Origin: Ruminococcus sp.
GTDB taxonomy: Bacteria; Bacillota; Clostridia; Oscillospirales; Ruminococcaceae
Length of the DNA: 64,000 nt
Assembly: GCF_016287535.1 (NCBI RefSeq)
Contig: NZ_JAEFAJ010000009.1
Location: 18,409 to 82,408 of the forward strand
Direction: 5' to 3'
A program made the translations under genes and the position numbers. This document shows, piece after piece, positions 7,977 through 16,046 of this stretch; the first letter of the stretch is position 1; each line of letters opens with the position of its first letter. The notes beneath the pieces were generated by a model. The model was given only the letters and a program-made list of their open reading frames with translations, made no database searches and had not been told where the DNA came from.

Positions 7977-8699
7977 ATGACTTCTGATGTACATCAAATC
8001 ATATCCCAGGTCTATAAGGCTAAAAAGGACAGCCACGCAGCAGATGAACTCATATCTGCTTATATGCCCTTTATAAAGTCTGAAACTGCCAGGTTTCTTA
8101 ACCGTCCGCCCGATCAGAGCGATGATGAACTTAGCATTGCTATGTTTGCATTTTATGAAGCGATAAAGAATTATTCACGACTACGCGGTTCATTTCTGAA
8201 ATTTGCCGCATTACAGATAAAGAATCGCCTGATAGATAATTACCGAAAAGAGAAAAAGAATAAAGGTCAAATATCACTGGACGTTAATGACGATGACAAA
8301 ACCGACCTGAAAGAAACGATCCGAGATGAACACGACGATTACGCAGAAAACGAACTACGAGATGCAACAAAACAGGAGATCGAAGAGCTTTCGGCACAAA
8401 TGACAGAATTCGGCGTCACCATGAGCGACGTCGCGGAGAATTCGCCCCGTCAGAGGCGTACTCTCGAAATATGTCAGAAGGCCGTATCATACGCAAGAAA
8501 CAATCCTGAGATCCTCGATGACTTTCTCAGAACAAAGCGCGTTCCGCTGGCAAAGCTCGCAGAAGGCGCAAATGTGGAAAGAAAGTCTCTTGAAAGACAC
8601 CGACGCTATCTTGTCGCCGTACTGCTTATATGTACCAACGGTTACGAGATAATGCGGGGCCATATAATGCAAGTATTAAAAGGTGGTGAGAAAAAATGA
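7977..8699 (+). CDS. sigI: RNA polymerase sigma factor SigI
   Basis: This 240-residue protein has the SigI layout: a region 2 domain (residues ~10-90; ELISAYMPFIKSETARFL, SIAMFAFYEAIKNY, FAALQIKNRLIDNYRKEKK) and a distinctive C-terminal DNA-binding domain (about 140-225; RTLEICQKAVSYARNNPEI, VPLAKLAEGANVERKSLERH). ATG 7977 is chosen over TTG 7962 because GGGGGTG lies 6 nt before it. It overlaps rsgI by 4 nt (ATGA), the usual sigma/anti-sigma coupling. In Bacillus SigI serves heat and wall stress; in cellulosome-forming Clostridium multiple SigI/RsgI pairs sense polysaccharides and induce cellulosomal genes. Dockerin proteins in this window fit the second role. Confidence 0.92.
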   Translation: MTSDVHQIISQVYKAKKDSHAADELISAYMPFIKSETARFLNRPPDQSDDELSIAMFAFYEAIKNYSRLRGSFLKFAALQIKNRLIDNYRKEKKNKGQISLDVNDDDKTDLKETIRDEHDDYAENELRDATKQEIEELSAQMTEFGVTMSDVAENSPRQRRTLEICQKAVSYARNNPEILDDFLRTKRVPLAKLAEGANVERKSLERHRRYLVAVLLICTNGYEIMRGHIMQVLKGGEKK

Positions 8700-9982
8700 A
8701 ATATATCGTTATGGAATGTCACGAAGGATACGCTTTACTAATGGACGAAGAATCACGCGTCGTAAAAGCAGCAAACCTCAGATACGAAGTAGGACAGCAT
8801 ATCACCTCTCCGGTGCTGATGAAATGCGCTGATGAGGGTGAAAGAAAGATCAGCTTCTATGTCACAAGATTTGCCGCAGCCGCTGCTTGTCTTGCACTTG
8901 CGGTCTCAGCAGGTTCATTCTATTATTCACGAAATTTCAAAACTCACTCTACCGTCTTAATATCTGCCAAAGCAAATATCCGTATGGATCTTAACAAAAA
9001 GGGAGAAGTTCTCAGTCTCAGCGGCGGAGATTCCAAGGCCAATGAACTGCTCAAGGATTATGTACTTAGCAGGAAGGACAAGATCACCGTTGCAAAAGAG
9101 ATCATTGAGCTCGAAACCTCAAAGGGTTATTATTCCGAAGACGATGTACCCGATCTTTATATAAAAGCTGAAGATACCGAGGAATACAATTCGTTGAAGG
9201 AAGAATTTGAAACAGGTTTCAACGATACCCAGATAAATGTTTACGAATACGGTACTCCGCTGGCAAAGGTCCCGGAAGCTCCGGCACCTCCGGCAAGTCA
9301 ACCGGTCAAGGATGAACCCAAACCGGATGCTCCTCAGCCTCCGGGCAATGAGGCGGATTCACCGGCGCCTCCGAAACCGGCTGAAAACGGCGGTCCGGCT
9401 GCGCCTGCGGCGCCCGGAAATCCCGCGGCACCGGTTCCTCCAGGAGAATCATCTCCTCCGGCAGCGCCTTCCGTTCACGGAAATGATCCGGTAAAGCCGG
9501 CTGATGACGGAAAAAATACAGTCAAGCCAAATGACAAGGCTGATCCGCCAAAGCCCGCTGAGCCAAACGCTCCTCAGCCTCCGGCACCCAAAAAGACATC
9601 TTATATGTCTGCACCCTATGAGGCTGCAGATGCCAATACGCTTCTTACCGCGCCTGCCCCTCCTGCAGCGGCTGCGGATATAAATATAGAAGAACCCCGG
9701 GAGACACTTCCCGGACAGGGAGTAAACAGCTTATTGCCTGAACCGGAAGTTCCGAAAGCAGCAGCACCTGCTCCGGAACAGGAAAGCTATACTCTGAAAA
9801 TATCGACAACAGCTCCGGGTCCTGAAACAGCAGACGAAAAAACAGAACATCTGCAGGTACAGGAAGCGGCGTCGGTCAGAGTCAGGGTATTAGCTTTGCA
9901 ACCAAATAATACAGCACCAAAAACCGGAACAAAAGCCCCGGCACCAGAAGCTGCACCTAAGGTAAAAGCACCTGCCCCCTGA
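8696..9982 (+). CDS. rsgI: RsgI-type membrane anti-sigma factor with Pro-rich extracellular region
   Basis: This 428-residue protein starts with the RsgI anti-sigma domain (residues 1-50, expected to hold SigI in the cytoplasm), then one membrane segment (about 58-80) and a juxtamembrane domain (about 85-165; LISAKANIRMDLNKKGEVL). The rest, ~250 residues, is a Pro/Ala/Glu/Lys-rich low-complexity stretch with no carbohydrate-binding module. Clostridial RsgI proteins usually carry a folded sensor there and self-cleave at an Asn-Pro pair in the juxtamembrane domain; by my alignment that pair is absent here (AKANI replaces the DINPSI-type segment). The signal it senses is therefore unclear. A 16-bp terminator follows. 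Confidence 0.87.
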   Translation: MKYIVMECHEGYALLMDEESRVVKAANLRYEVGQHITSPVLMKCADEGERKISFYVTRFAAAAACLALAVSAGSFYYSRNFKTHSTVLISAKANIRMDLNKKGEVLSLSGGDSKANELLKDYVLSRKDKITVAKEIIELETSKGYYSEDDVPDLYIKAEDTEEYNSLKEEFETGFNDTQINVYEYGTPLAKVPEAPAPPASQPVKDEPKPDAPQPPGNEADSPAPPKPAENGGPAAPAAPGNPAAPVPPGESSPPAAPSVHGNDPVKPADDGKNTVKPNDKADPPKPAEPNAPQPPAPKKTSYMSAPYEAADANTLLTAPAPPAAAADINIEEPRETLPGQGVNSLLPEPEVPKAAAPAPEQESYTLKISTTAPGPETADEKTEHLQVQEAASVRVRVLALQPNNTAPKTGTKAPAPEAAPKVKAPAP

Positions 9983-10033
9983 GCAACCATCCCTTTAATC
10001 CCCCCCTTCCCTTAGAAAACATGAATTTCGATA

Positions 10034-10072
10034 AGAAGAAAGGCACTGCTCAGCAGTGCCTTTCTTCTGTTT
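10034..10072 (+). terminator. Terminator of sigI-rsgI
   Basis: A perfect 16-bp stem (AGAAGAAAGGCACTGC and complement) with a 3-nt loop, followed by GTTTT. Confidence 0.9.
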
Positions 10073-10132
10073 TAAGCCTTATACGGGCAATTCAAAAAAA
10101 TATCTCATTTTTTTCAAAAAAAATTCATAATT

Positions 10133-10161
10133 ACCCCGCTTTTTAAAATCCCTTTTCGTAT
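10133..10161 (+). promoter_or_regulatory. Candidate SigI-type promoter of the secreted Glu/Pro-rich protein
   Basis: ATTACCCCG (ACCCCG at 10133-10138) and CGTAT (10157-10161), 18 nt apart, match the element upstream of sigI (19 nt). A poly-A/T stretch precedes both. Shared sequence at two otherwise unrelated leaders supports common control. Confidence 0.5.
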
Positions 10162-10230
10162 CCTGTTTATGTAAAGCAAATAAAGCTTATATCTCCAAAA
10201 GGAGAAATATAATTTAAAGGAGTAATTCAA

Positions 10231-11268
10231 ATGAGAAACAAGAACCGTGTTCTCGCTGCAATCGCTGCAATGTCAGTTATGGCATCAGCAACAAGCATCA
10301 GCGCTTTCGCAGCTGAGGCAAACGAAGAAGCAACTACTGAATCTGTTGTATCAACAGCTATCGAAGAAGTTGCTGAAGAAGCTGAAGAACTCATCTTTAT
10401 CGCTACAAACGATGCTGCTGAAGAGACAGCAGAAGATGCTGCTGAAGAAGCAGTTGTTGAAGAAGAGACAACTGTTGCTGAAGAGACAGTAGCTGAGGAA
10501 GCAGTAGTTGAGGAAGCAGTTGTTGAAGAAGAAACAACAGATGCTGAAGAGGCTGTTGCTGAGGAAGAGGTTGAAGCTCCTACAGCTCCCGTTCCTCCTG
10601 TTATTGTTGATGTAACAGATATTCTTGAGCAGATCCGCAGCTTCATCGAGGCTACAGATTTAGAGATCCTCAACGATACAATCATCGAGAACTGGGATCA
10701 GATCGAGAAAGTTGATATTCACTTCCATGCAAATGAGAAGCCCGTTCCTCCTGTTCCTCCTGTAGCTGAGGAAGCTGAGGACGCAGAGGACGCTACAGAG
10801 GCATCTGAGGACGCTGAGTCTGAGGAAGCTGAGAAGCCCGCTAAGCCTCTCGGACCTGTTCACATTGATCTTACAGACCTCTTTGCTGAGATTCGTGGCA
10901 TGATCGATATGGACAAGATCGATTTCATAGATGACGAAGTTAAGGAGCAGATCCTTAATGCTAAGGATATCCACGCTGACGTACACTTCAAGCACGTTGC
11001 TCCGGAGCCTCCGACTCCTCCTGTTCCGCCTGTAGAGGACGAGAACGCTGAGAAGCCTGAGCCTCCTACACCTCCCGTTCCTCCTGTAGAGGACGAGAAT
11101 GCTGAGAAGCTTGAGCCGCCCGTTCCTCCTGTACACGAGGAGCTTGCTAAGCCTGAGCCGCCCAAGGGACCGACTCACATCAAGATAGGTCAGGACGAAC
11201 TCAGCGCAGCAATCGCAGCAGGTGCTTTCAATATACCTGGTGCTCAGACAGCTGAGGCTGCTGAATAA
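10231..11268 (+). CDS. Secreted Glu/Pro-rich protein with two copies of a novel ~45-residue repeat
   Basis: This 345-residue protein has a clear signal peptide (basic start, Ala-rich core, cleavage likely after SAFA near residue 27). Residues ~28-120 are a Glu/Ala/Val/Thr-rich acidic stretch. Two related segments follow: one begins VIVDVTDILEQIRSFI (about 127), the other VHIDLTDLFAEIRGMI (about 210); a degenerate third start (THIKIGQDELSAAI) lies near the C-terminus. They are joined by Pro-rich linkers, including an exact-register 18-residue repeat with core PPTPPVPPVEDE. No known domain, cell-wall anchor or dockerin is seen. It follows sigI-rsgI and shares their promoter-like element, so it may be a SigI output. 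AAAGGAG ribosome site. Confidence 0.82.
   Translation: MRNKNRVLAAIAAMSVMASATSISAFAAEANEEATTESVVSTAIEEVAEEAEELIFIATNDAAEETAEDAAEEAVVEEETTVAEETVAEEAVVEEAVVEEETTDAEEAVAEEEVEAPTAPVPPVIVDVTDILEQIRSFIEATDLEILNDTIIENWDQIEKVDIHFHANEKPVPPVPPVAEEAEDAEDATEASEDAESEEAEKPAKPLGPVHIDLTDLFAEIRGMIDMDKIDFIDDEVKEQILNAKDIHADVHFKHVAPEPPTPPVPPVEDENAEKPEPPTPPVPPVEDENAEKLEPPVPPVHEELAKPEPPKGPTHIKIGQDELSAAIAAGAFNIPGAQTAEAAE
11002..11109 (+). repeat. Tandem 54-bp coding repeat
   Basis: Two adjacent 54-bp units (11002-11055, 11056-11109) encode the same 18 residues, PEPPTPPVPPVEDENAEK. They differ only at third codon positions, so the protein repeat is conserved while the DNA has drifted. Confidence 0.85.
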
Positions 11269-11452
11269 TTAAATGAACAGTTGAAAAACTGATTCATATA
11301 TGATTTGCCCTTGCCTGCAAAGGTATTCCCCGAAGGGCAGGTCACTTCACAATCCAATCCCAATCCCCTTATCCTCTTTTACCCCTTTTACCCGCTTGAT
11401 ATCTGCACATCTCGGTAAAAGCGCGGATAATCAAGATCTAACATGATAAAAG

Positions 11453-11490
11453 GACACGCCGCAGAATTTATTTTTGCGGCGTCTTTTTTT
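11453..11490 (+). terminator. Terminator at the end of the 10231-11268 unit
   Basis: ACGCCGCA and TGCGGCGT stem with an 11-nt loop, then TTTTTTT. The rest of the 11269-11625 gap holds a weaker hairpin (TGCCCTT/AAGGGCA, about 11308-11341) and C/T-rich sequence, with no gene. Confidence 0.8.
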
Positions 11491-11541
11491 ATTTCAGGAG
11501 CTGTATACAACTAAAAAACGGCTGCTTTTTCTCCGCGTGCC

Positions 11542-11570
11542 TTGCTATTTCTGAAAAACTATGATATAAT
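11542..11570 (+). promoter_or_regulatory. Promoter of the U32-like gene
   Basis: TTGCTA (11542-11547), 17-nt spacer, TATAAT (11565-11570), with ATGA before the -10. Confidence 0.7.
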
Positions 11571-11625
11571 TAATATGCTTATTATTTCTGCCGTGATATA
11601 TGGCAAGTATTAAGGAGGACAACCA

Positions 11626-12588
11626 ATGAAAGTAAGGTTCCATCTGCCTGATTTTGCAAGGCTTTTTAAATTCAACGTCGTATTTCTCTCTATGCTCGAA
11701 AACAGCCCCGAACTCTTCCGCGAGGGAGTTGAGATAGCGTCAATATATGGCATATTCCCGCCTTCACTCTGGAACGGCGGACGGGTTATGCACGGTATGT
11801 GCCAGAAGGACTTTGTCAGGGGAGTTACCAAGCATTTCAACAGCAAGGGCATACCACTCCGCTTTACCTTCACCAACCCCATGCTCGAAAAGAAGCATCT
11901 CAGCGATGAATTCTGCAATATGGTAATGCACATCGCCGACAACGGAATGAATGAATGTATCGTGGTATCTCCCATACTTGAGGACTACATAAGAAAGAAC
12001 TATCCCGGCTTCAAGCTCACAAGCTCCACCTGCAAAAGAATAACCGACCCGGAAACTCTTTACAAGGAAGTCGAAAAGGATTACCATATAGTTGTCCTCG
12101 ATTACGACCTCAACAACAAGTTCGATATCCTCGAAAAGATACCCAACAAGGAAAAGTGCGAGATACTTGTAAACGCCTGCTGCAATCCCGGCTGCGTGAA
12201 CCGTTCTCTCCACTATCAGACAATAGGCACCGAGCAGATAGCCTATGCCAACCACGTAAGGAAATACCCCAATGCTCCCTTTGATTCTGACAGGTTCGCA
12301 AAGGAGCACCCGGAGGCAAAGGCTGTATTTGAATGTAAGTGTGAGCACAGGAGCCTTTATGACATACAGTCTCTCAGCACACACATAACTCCTGATGATA
12401 TATGGAACAAGTATGTTCCCATGGGCTTCAACCAGTTCAAGATAGAGGGCAGGACCTTTGATATGTTCAATCTTATGGAACACTACCTCTATTACATGGT
12501 GAAGCCGGAATGTATCGGTCAGGCAAGACTTATATTCCTGCGCAACCTCAGCCTCAACGGAGCTATTATCATACCGGATCAGGCTTGA
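11626..12588 (+). CDS. Peptidase U32-like protein of unknown function
   Basis: This 320-residue soluble protein has the sequence ILVNACCNPGCVNRSLHYQ near residue 188 and further cysteines in FECKCEHRS near 240. This spacing resembles the cysteine region of the U32 family, whose members are TIM-barrel proteins acting on peptides or in prephenate-dependent and RNA-hydroxylation chemistry, some with an Fe-S cluster. It is shorter than typical U32 proteins (about 400 or more), so I hold only a distant relationship. It is a single-gene unit with its own promoter, an AAGGAGG ribosome site and a terminator. Substrate and pathway are unknown. Confidence 0.5.
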   Translation: MKVRFHLPDFARLFKFNVVFLSMLENSPELFREGVEIASIYGIFPPSLWNGGRVMHGMCQKDFVRGVTKHFNSKGIPLRFTFTNPMLEKKHLSDEFCNMVMHIADNGMNECIVVSPILEDYIRKNYPGFKLTSSTCKRITDPETLYKEVEKDYHIVVLDYDLNNKFDILEKIPNKEKCEILVNACCNPGCVNRSLHYQTIGTEQIAYANHVRKYPNAPFDSDRFAKEHPEAKAVFECKCEHRSLYDIQSLSTHITPDDIWNKYVPMGFNQFKIEGRTFDMFNLMEHYLYYMVKPECIGQARLIFLRNLSLNGAIIIPDQA

Positions 12589-12606
12589 TAGACAGTATAT
12601 CACAAA

Positions 12607-12637
12607 AAAATGCCTCCCTTGCGGGAGGCATTTGTAT
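12607..12637 (+). terminator. Terminator of the U32-like gene
   Basis: ATGCCTCCC and GGGAGGCAT form a 9-bp stem with a 4-nt loop, followed by TTGTATT. Confidence 0.85.
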
Positions 12638-12703
12638 TAGTATATGAAATTTCAAAGCATATCCGAAAAACTCCTGCCCGTTAACATATTATTCATATTC
12701 TGC

Positions 12704-12712
12704 TGATATAAT
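12704..12712 (+). promoter_or_regulatory. Extended -10 promoter of panBCD
   Basis: TGATATAAT (TATAAT at 12707-12712). No -35 sits at 17 nt; TTAACA lies at 20 nt, so the extended TG motif probably compensates. Confidence 0.55.
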
Positions 12713-12771
12713 ATCAATGTATCTTATCTGAGCTTTCAGAAAGGTAACATCTTTTAAGGAGAAAACTGAAT

Positions 12772-13611
12772 ATGAAAAACACGGTCTCAACTCTGCTTGA
12801 GCAGAAGCAATCGGGCGACAGGATCACGATGCTTACTGCCTATGACTCGACCACAGCCGCTATCATGGACGAATGCGGCGTCAACGCCATACTCGTCGGG
12901 GATTCCCTCGGTATGGTGATGCTTGGCTATGAGAACACGCTTCCCGTCACTATGGAGGATATGATACATCATACCGCCGCAGTATCACGGGGAGCAAGAA
13001 ACGCCTTTATCGTAGCCGATATGCCATTCATGTCCTACCAGACAGACGTCCGGGACGCCGTCATCAACGCCGGCAGACTTGTAAAGGAGGGCGGCGCGAA
13101 CGCTGTAAAGCTGGAGGGCGGCGCTGAGGTATGTCAGCAGATACGGGCGATCGTAAACGCTTCAATACCTGTTGTTGCTCACCTCGGACTTACACCGCAG
13201 TCGGTAAACGCTTTCGGCGGCTTCAGGGTACAGGGCAGAAGCCTTGACAAAGCAAGGAAGCTCATAAACGACGCTCTGGAAATACAGGAGGCAGGCGCCT
13301 GCGCGGTTGTGCTTGAGGGTATCCCCTCAAAGCTTGCGGAGATAATCACACAAAAGCTTGTTATCCCGACTATCGGTATCGGCGCTGGCAGCGGCTGCGA
13401 CGGACAGGTGCTGGTATATCAGGATATGCTCGGACTGTCAACAGGTCACACGCCAAAATTCGTAAAGCGCTTTGCAGATGCGGGAGCCCTCATGCGCAAA
13501 GGCATTTCGGAATACATCTCTGAAACGAAGTCGGGAGCTTTTCCCTCGGAGGAGCATACCTACTCCGCGGAAGAAGATGTGATAGAACAGCTTATGAAGG
13601 AGTGTGGCTGA
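12772..13611 (+). CDS. panB: 3-methyl-2-oxobutanoate hydroxymethyltransferase
   Basis: This 279-residue enzyme adds a hydroxymethyl group from methylene-tetrahydrofolate to 2-oxoisovalerate, giving ketopantoate (EC 2.1.2.11), the first step to pantothenate and CoA. Motifs: [10 protein letters not shown] (residue ~20), [13 protein letters not shown] (about 41, metal ligand Asp), [10 protein letters not shown] (about 81), AVKLEGG (about 111) and [18 protein letters not shown] near 200. Length fits the family. It is the first gene of panB-panC-panD, all within about 2.1 kb and nearly contiguous. folD elsewhere in this window maintains the folate cofactor pool. AAGGAG ribosome site. Confidence 0.96.
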   Translation: MKNTVSTLLEQKQSGDRITMLTAYDSTTAAIMDECGVNAILVGDSLGMVMLGYENTLPVTMEDMIHHTAAVSRGARNAFIVADMPFMSYQTDVRDAVINAGRLVKEGGANAVKLEGGAEVCQQIRAIVNASIPVVAHLGLTPQSVNAFGGFRVQGRSLDKARKLINDALEIQEAGACAVVLEGIPSKLAEIITQKLVIPTIGIGAGSGCDGQVLVYQDMLGLSTGHTPKFVKRFADAGALMRKGISEYISETKSGAFPSEEHTYSAEEDVIEQLMKECG

Positions 13612-13612
13612 T

Positions 13613-14461
13613 ATGAGGATAGTAAAAACTATAGATGAAGTGCGCAGACAGGTAAAGGAATGGAGAGCTCAGGGACTTACCGTAGGGCTTGTCCCTACAA
13701 TGGGCTATCTCCACGAGGGACACGCAAGCCTTATCGATGCTTCACACAGGGACAATGACAGGACAGTGGTATCGGATTTCGTAAATCCCATGCAGTTCGG
13801 TCCGGCGGAGGATCTTGAAAGCTATCCACGTGATATTGAACATGACGCACAGCTCGTTGAAGCTCACGGCGGCGATATCATATTCGCTCCTGAGCCTGAG
13901 GAAATGTATCATAAAGGCTTCTCTTCCTTTGTTGATATGACTGTTCTCACAGAGGAGCTCTGCGGTCTTAGCCGTCCCGTACACTTCCGGGGAGTATGCA
14001 CCGTGGTATCGAAGCTGTTCAATATAGTACAGCCTGACCGTGCCTACTTCGGTAAAAAGGACGCACAGCAGCTTGCTGTTATCAGGCACCTGGCAGATGA
14101 CCTGAATATGGATATAGAGATAATCGGCTGTCCCATAGTCCGCGAAGCCGACGGACTTGCGAGGAGCTCAAGGAACACCTATCTCAGTGAAGCCGAAAGG
14201 AAGGCTGCTCCCGTGCTCTCACAGGCAATAGCTCTCGGAGCGGATATGGTCAGAAAAGGGGAGAAAAACTGCTCGGTCATAATCTCCGCCATGAAAAAGC
14301 ATATAGATGCCGAGCCCCTTGCCCGTACCGACTACGTAAAAATAGTTGACTGCGATACGATGCAGCAGATAAGCACTCTCGACCGTCCCGCGCTCTGCGC
14401 CATAGCGGTATATATCGGCAGTACACGCCTTATAGACAATTTCTTCACAGAGGACGTATGA
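13613..14461 (+). CDS. panC: Pantothenate synthetase
   Basis: This 282-residue enzyme ligates pantoate and beta-alanine with ATP to form pantothenate (EC 6.3.2.1). The nucleotide-binding HIGH-like segment is [14 protein letters not shown] (about residue 26); the KMSKS-equivalent region is [12 protein letters not shown] near 180; [12 protein letters not shown] near 143 is also typical. ATG 13613 is chosen over GTG 13604: AAGGAG (13597-13602) is 10 nt before the ATG and only 1 nt before the GTG. The gene starts 1 nt after the panB stop, so the two are coupled. Confidence 0.96.
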   Translation: MRIVKTIDEVRRQVKEWRAQGLTVGLVPTMGYLHEGHASLIDASHRDNDRTVVSDFVNPMQFGPAEDLESYPRDIEHDAQLVEAHGGDIIFAPEPEEMYHKGFSSFVDMTVLTEELCGLSRPVHFRGVCTVVSKLFNIVQPDRAYFGKKDAQQLAVIRHLADDLNMDIEIIGCPIVREADGLARSSRNTYLSEAERKAAPVLSQAIALGADMVRKGEKNCSVIISAMKKHIDAEPLARTDYVKIVDCDTMQQISTLDRPALCAIAVYIGSTRLIDNFFTEDV

Positions 14462-14471
14462 GGAGGCTGCA

Positions 14472-14855
14472 ATGGAAATATCAATACTCAAAAGCAAGAT
14501 ACACCGCGCTGTTATAACTCAGGCTGAACTGAATTACGTCGGCAGCGTCACTATAGACGAAGAGCTCATGGAAGCCGCAGGACTTTACGAATATGAACAC
14601 GTACATATAGTCAATGTAAACAACGGCAGCCGTATAGAGACCTACGTTATAGCAGGCAGGCGCGGCAGCGGAGTTATATGCCTCAACGGAGCGGCGGCAC
14701 GCTCCGGACAGAAGGGCGACCCGGTGATAATCATGTCCTACGCGGCGATTACACCGGCAGAAATAAAGGCTCACCGCCCGAAGGTAGTCTTTGTGGGCGA
14801 AAGAAACGAAATAATCAGAGTTGCCGATTATGAAAAGCATGGATTACTGATGTAA
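14472..14855 (+). CDS. panD: Aspartate 1-decarboxylase proenzyme
   Basis: This 127-residue protein makes beta-alanine from aspartate (EC 4.1.1.11), the second substrate of PanC. The proenzyme self-cleaves between Gly24 and Ser25 to create the pyruvoyl group, and YVGSVTID places Gly24-Ser25 exactly there. The LNGAAAR segment (about 73) matches the active-site region. It follows panC by 10 nt with a GGAGG ribosome site. The operon supplies every step from 2-oxoisovalerate and aspartate to pantothenate except ketopantoate reduction. Confidence 0.96.
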   Translation: MEISILKSKIHRAVITQAELNYVGSVTIDEELMEAAGLYEYEHVHIVNVNNGSRIETYVIAGRRGSGVICLNGAAARSGQKGDPVIIMSYAAITPAEIKAHRPKVVFVGERNEIIRVADYEKHGLLM

Positions 14856-14863
14856 TGATACAG

Positions 14864-14912
14864 AAAAAGTCCGGGAGCGATAAAATGTCACCGCTTCCGG
14901 ACTTACTGTTAT
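14864..14912. terminator. Bidirectional terminator, panD and DUF2520 gene
   Basis: AAGTCCGG (14867-14874) pairs with CCGGACTT (14897-14904), with inner AGCG/CGCT pairs. It lies between convergent genes. Confidence 0.8.
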
Positions 14913-15754
14913 TTCAAAAGCTTTTTCATTTCAGAATAATCATTTTCAGGGTGCTTATACTGAGCTATTTCGACCAGCTTCCTTGAAACCGCCCGGTACA
15001 TTTCCCTGTCGGTATCATTATCCATGCACTGTATATGCCTTGCGACGGTCTCAATGTCGTTTCTTTCCACAGGGCCGGTCAGTGCCTCCTGCGGACCTAC
15101 TGCCAGTATACGCCTGATATTGCTCATTATCAGCGGCTCAAAGGCTTTGAGTGCCTCAGTCTCTGAAAATCCGCATTTTTTCATGAGTGAAAGGCTCTTT
15201 GCCGCAAGAGCGCATACCAGATTGCTTGATATGGCACAGGCTGCGTGGTATTCGCTCTTCATACTGCCCGGAATAATCCTGATATCGTTTCCGAGCCTTC
15301 CGAAAAGCTTTTCCCAGTCGCCGAGATGCTCTTCGCTTCCCTCTATGCAGAAGAAAGCGCTCTGCAGCTCCTTGAAGGACTCATACTTGCTGCTTATGGG
15401 GAACAGGGGATGTATGGAATAGCCGCTTGCGCCGTATTCGCTGATATCAGGAAATGTCTCTTCCGCGGACATTGCTCCGCTGCAGTGACAGATACATTTT
15501 CCCTCTATCCCCATTTCCTTTATGCTCTCATAGACCTCCGCCACAGAAGTGTCAGGCACCGTTATGAAGATAACGCCGCTGTCCCTGACTATATCTGCAA
15601 GCTCATAATATACCTCGCTGCCAGTGAATTTTGCAGCCTCGGCGGCAGACTGCACATGAAGGCTGTAATAACCGGACAGTGGTATCCCGTTTTCGGCAAA
15701 ATATCTGCCGAGGGAAAAGCCGACCTTTCCCGCGCCGATAAATCCTATGTTCAT
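14909..15754 (-). CDS. Rossmann-like/DUF2520 oxidoreductase, candidate ketopantoate reductase
   Basis: This 281-residue protein begins with an NAD(P)-binding Rossmann motif (MNIGFIGAGKVGFSLGRYF) and has IFITVPDTSV near 75, SIHPLFPISS near 130, and a C-terminal helical DUF2520 domain (AACAISSNLVCALAAKSL near 170). It sits tail-to-tail with panBCD, which lacks panE. A Rossmann/DUF2520-type enzyme, PanG, has been reported as an alternative ketopantoate reductase in Francisella and some Firmicutes. That role here is inference from neighbourhood plus family. It has its own promoter and a GGAGG ribosome site, so it is not in the same transcript. Confidence 0.75.
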   Translation of the reverse strand: MNIGFIGAGKVGFSLGRYFAENGIPLSGYYSLHVQSAAEAAKFTGSEVYYELADIVRDSGVIFITVPDTSVAEVYESIKEMGIEGKCICHCSGAMSAEETFPDISEYGASGYSIHPLFPISSKYESFKELQSAFFCIEGSEEHLGDWEKLFGRLGNDIRIIPGSMKSEYHAACAISSNLVCALAAKSLSLMKKCGFSETEALKAFEPLIMSNIRRILAVGPQEALTGPVERNDIETVARHIQCMDNDTDREMYRAVSRKLVEIAQYKHPENDYSEMKKLLK

Positions 15755-15793
15755 TTTAATATCCTCCTGTAAGCTGATTCATAATTCCTAAAA

Positions 15794-15822
15794 ATTATAG
15801 CACAACATTATTTATTATACAA
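15794..15822 (-). promoter_or_regulatory. Promoter of the DUF2520 gene
   Basis: TTGTAT (15817-15822), 17-nt spacer, TATAAT (15794-15799) on the minus strand. Confidence 0.7.
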
Positions 15823-15917
15823 GCAATTATATATGTTATATATCAAAAATCATACTATTTTCATAAAATGATACAGTCTTTCGTTTGCGCGGAAGATACG
15901 GCAGTATGTATTTATTC

Positions 15918-15946
15918 TTGAATTTGTCCGAAAAATATGCTATCAT
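15918..15946 (+). promoter_or_regulatory. Promoter of the ECF sigma operon
   Basis: TTGAAT (15918-15923), 17-nt spacer, TATCAT (15941-15946). The spacing is sigma-A-like rather than ECF-like (no AAC/CGTC pair). Confidence 0.6.
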
Positions 15947-16046
15947 AGTCACAGTTCCTATTTCACTTCCGAGTATATATAACAGAGCGTGACAAATGCA
16001 TTTGAATGCTTCGCAGCAGTGCTGCGCGGTATCATGGAGGAATAAA

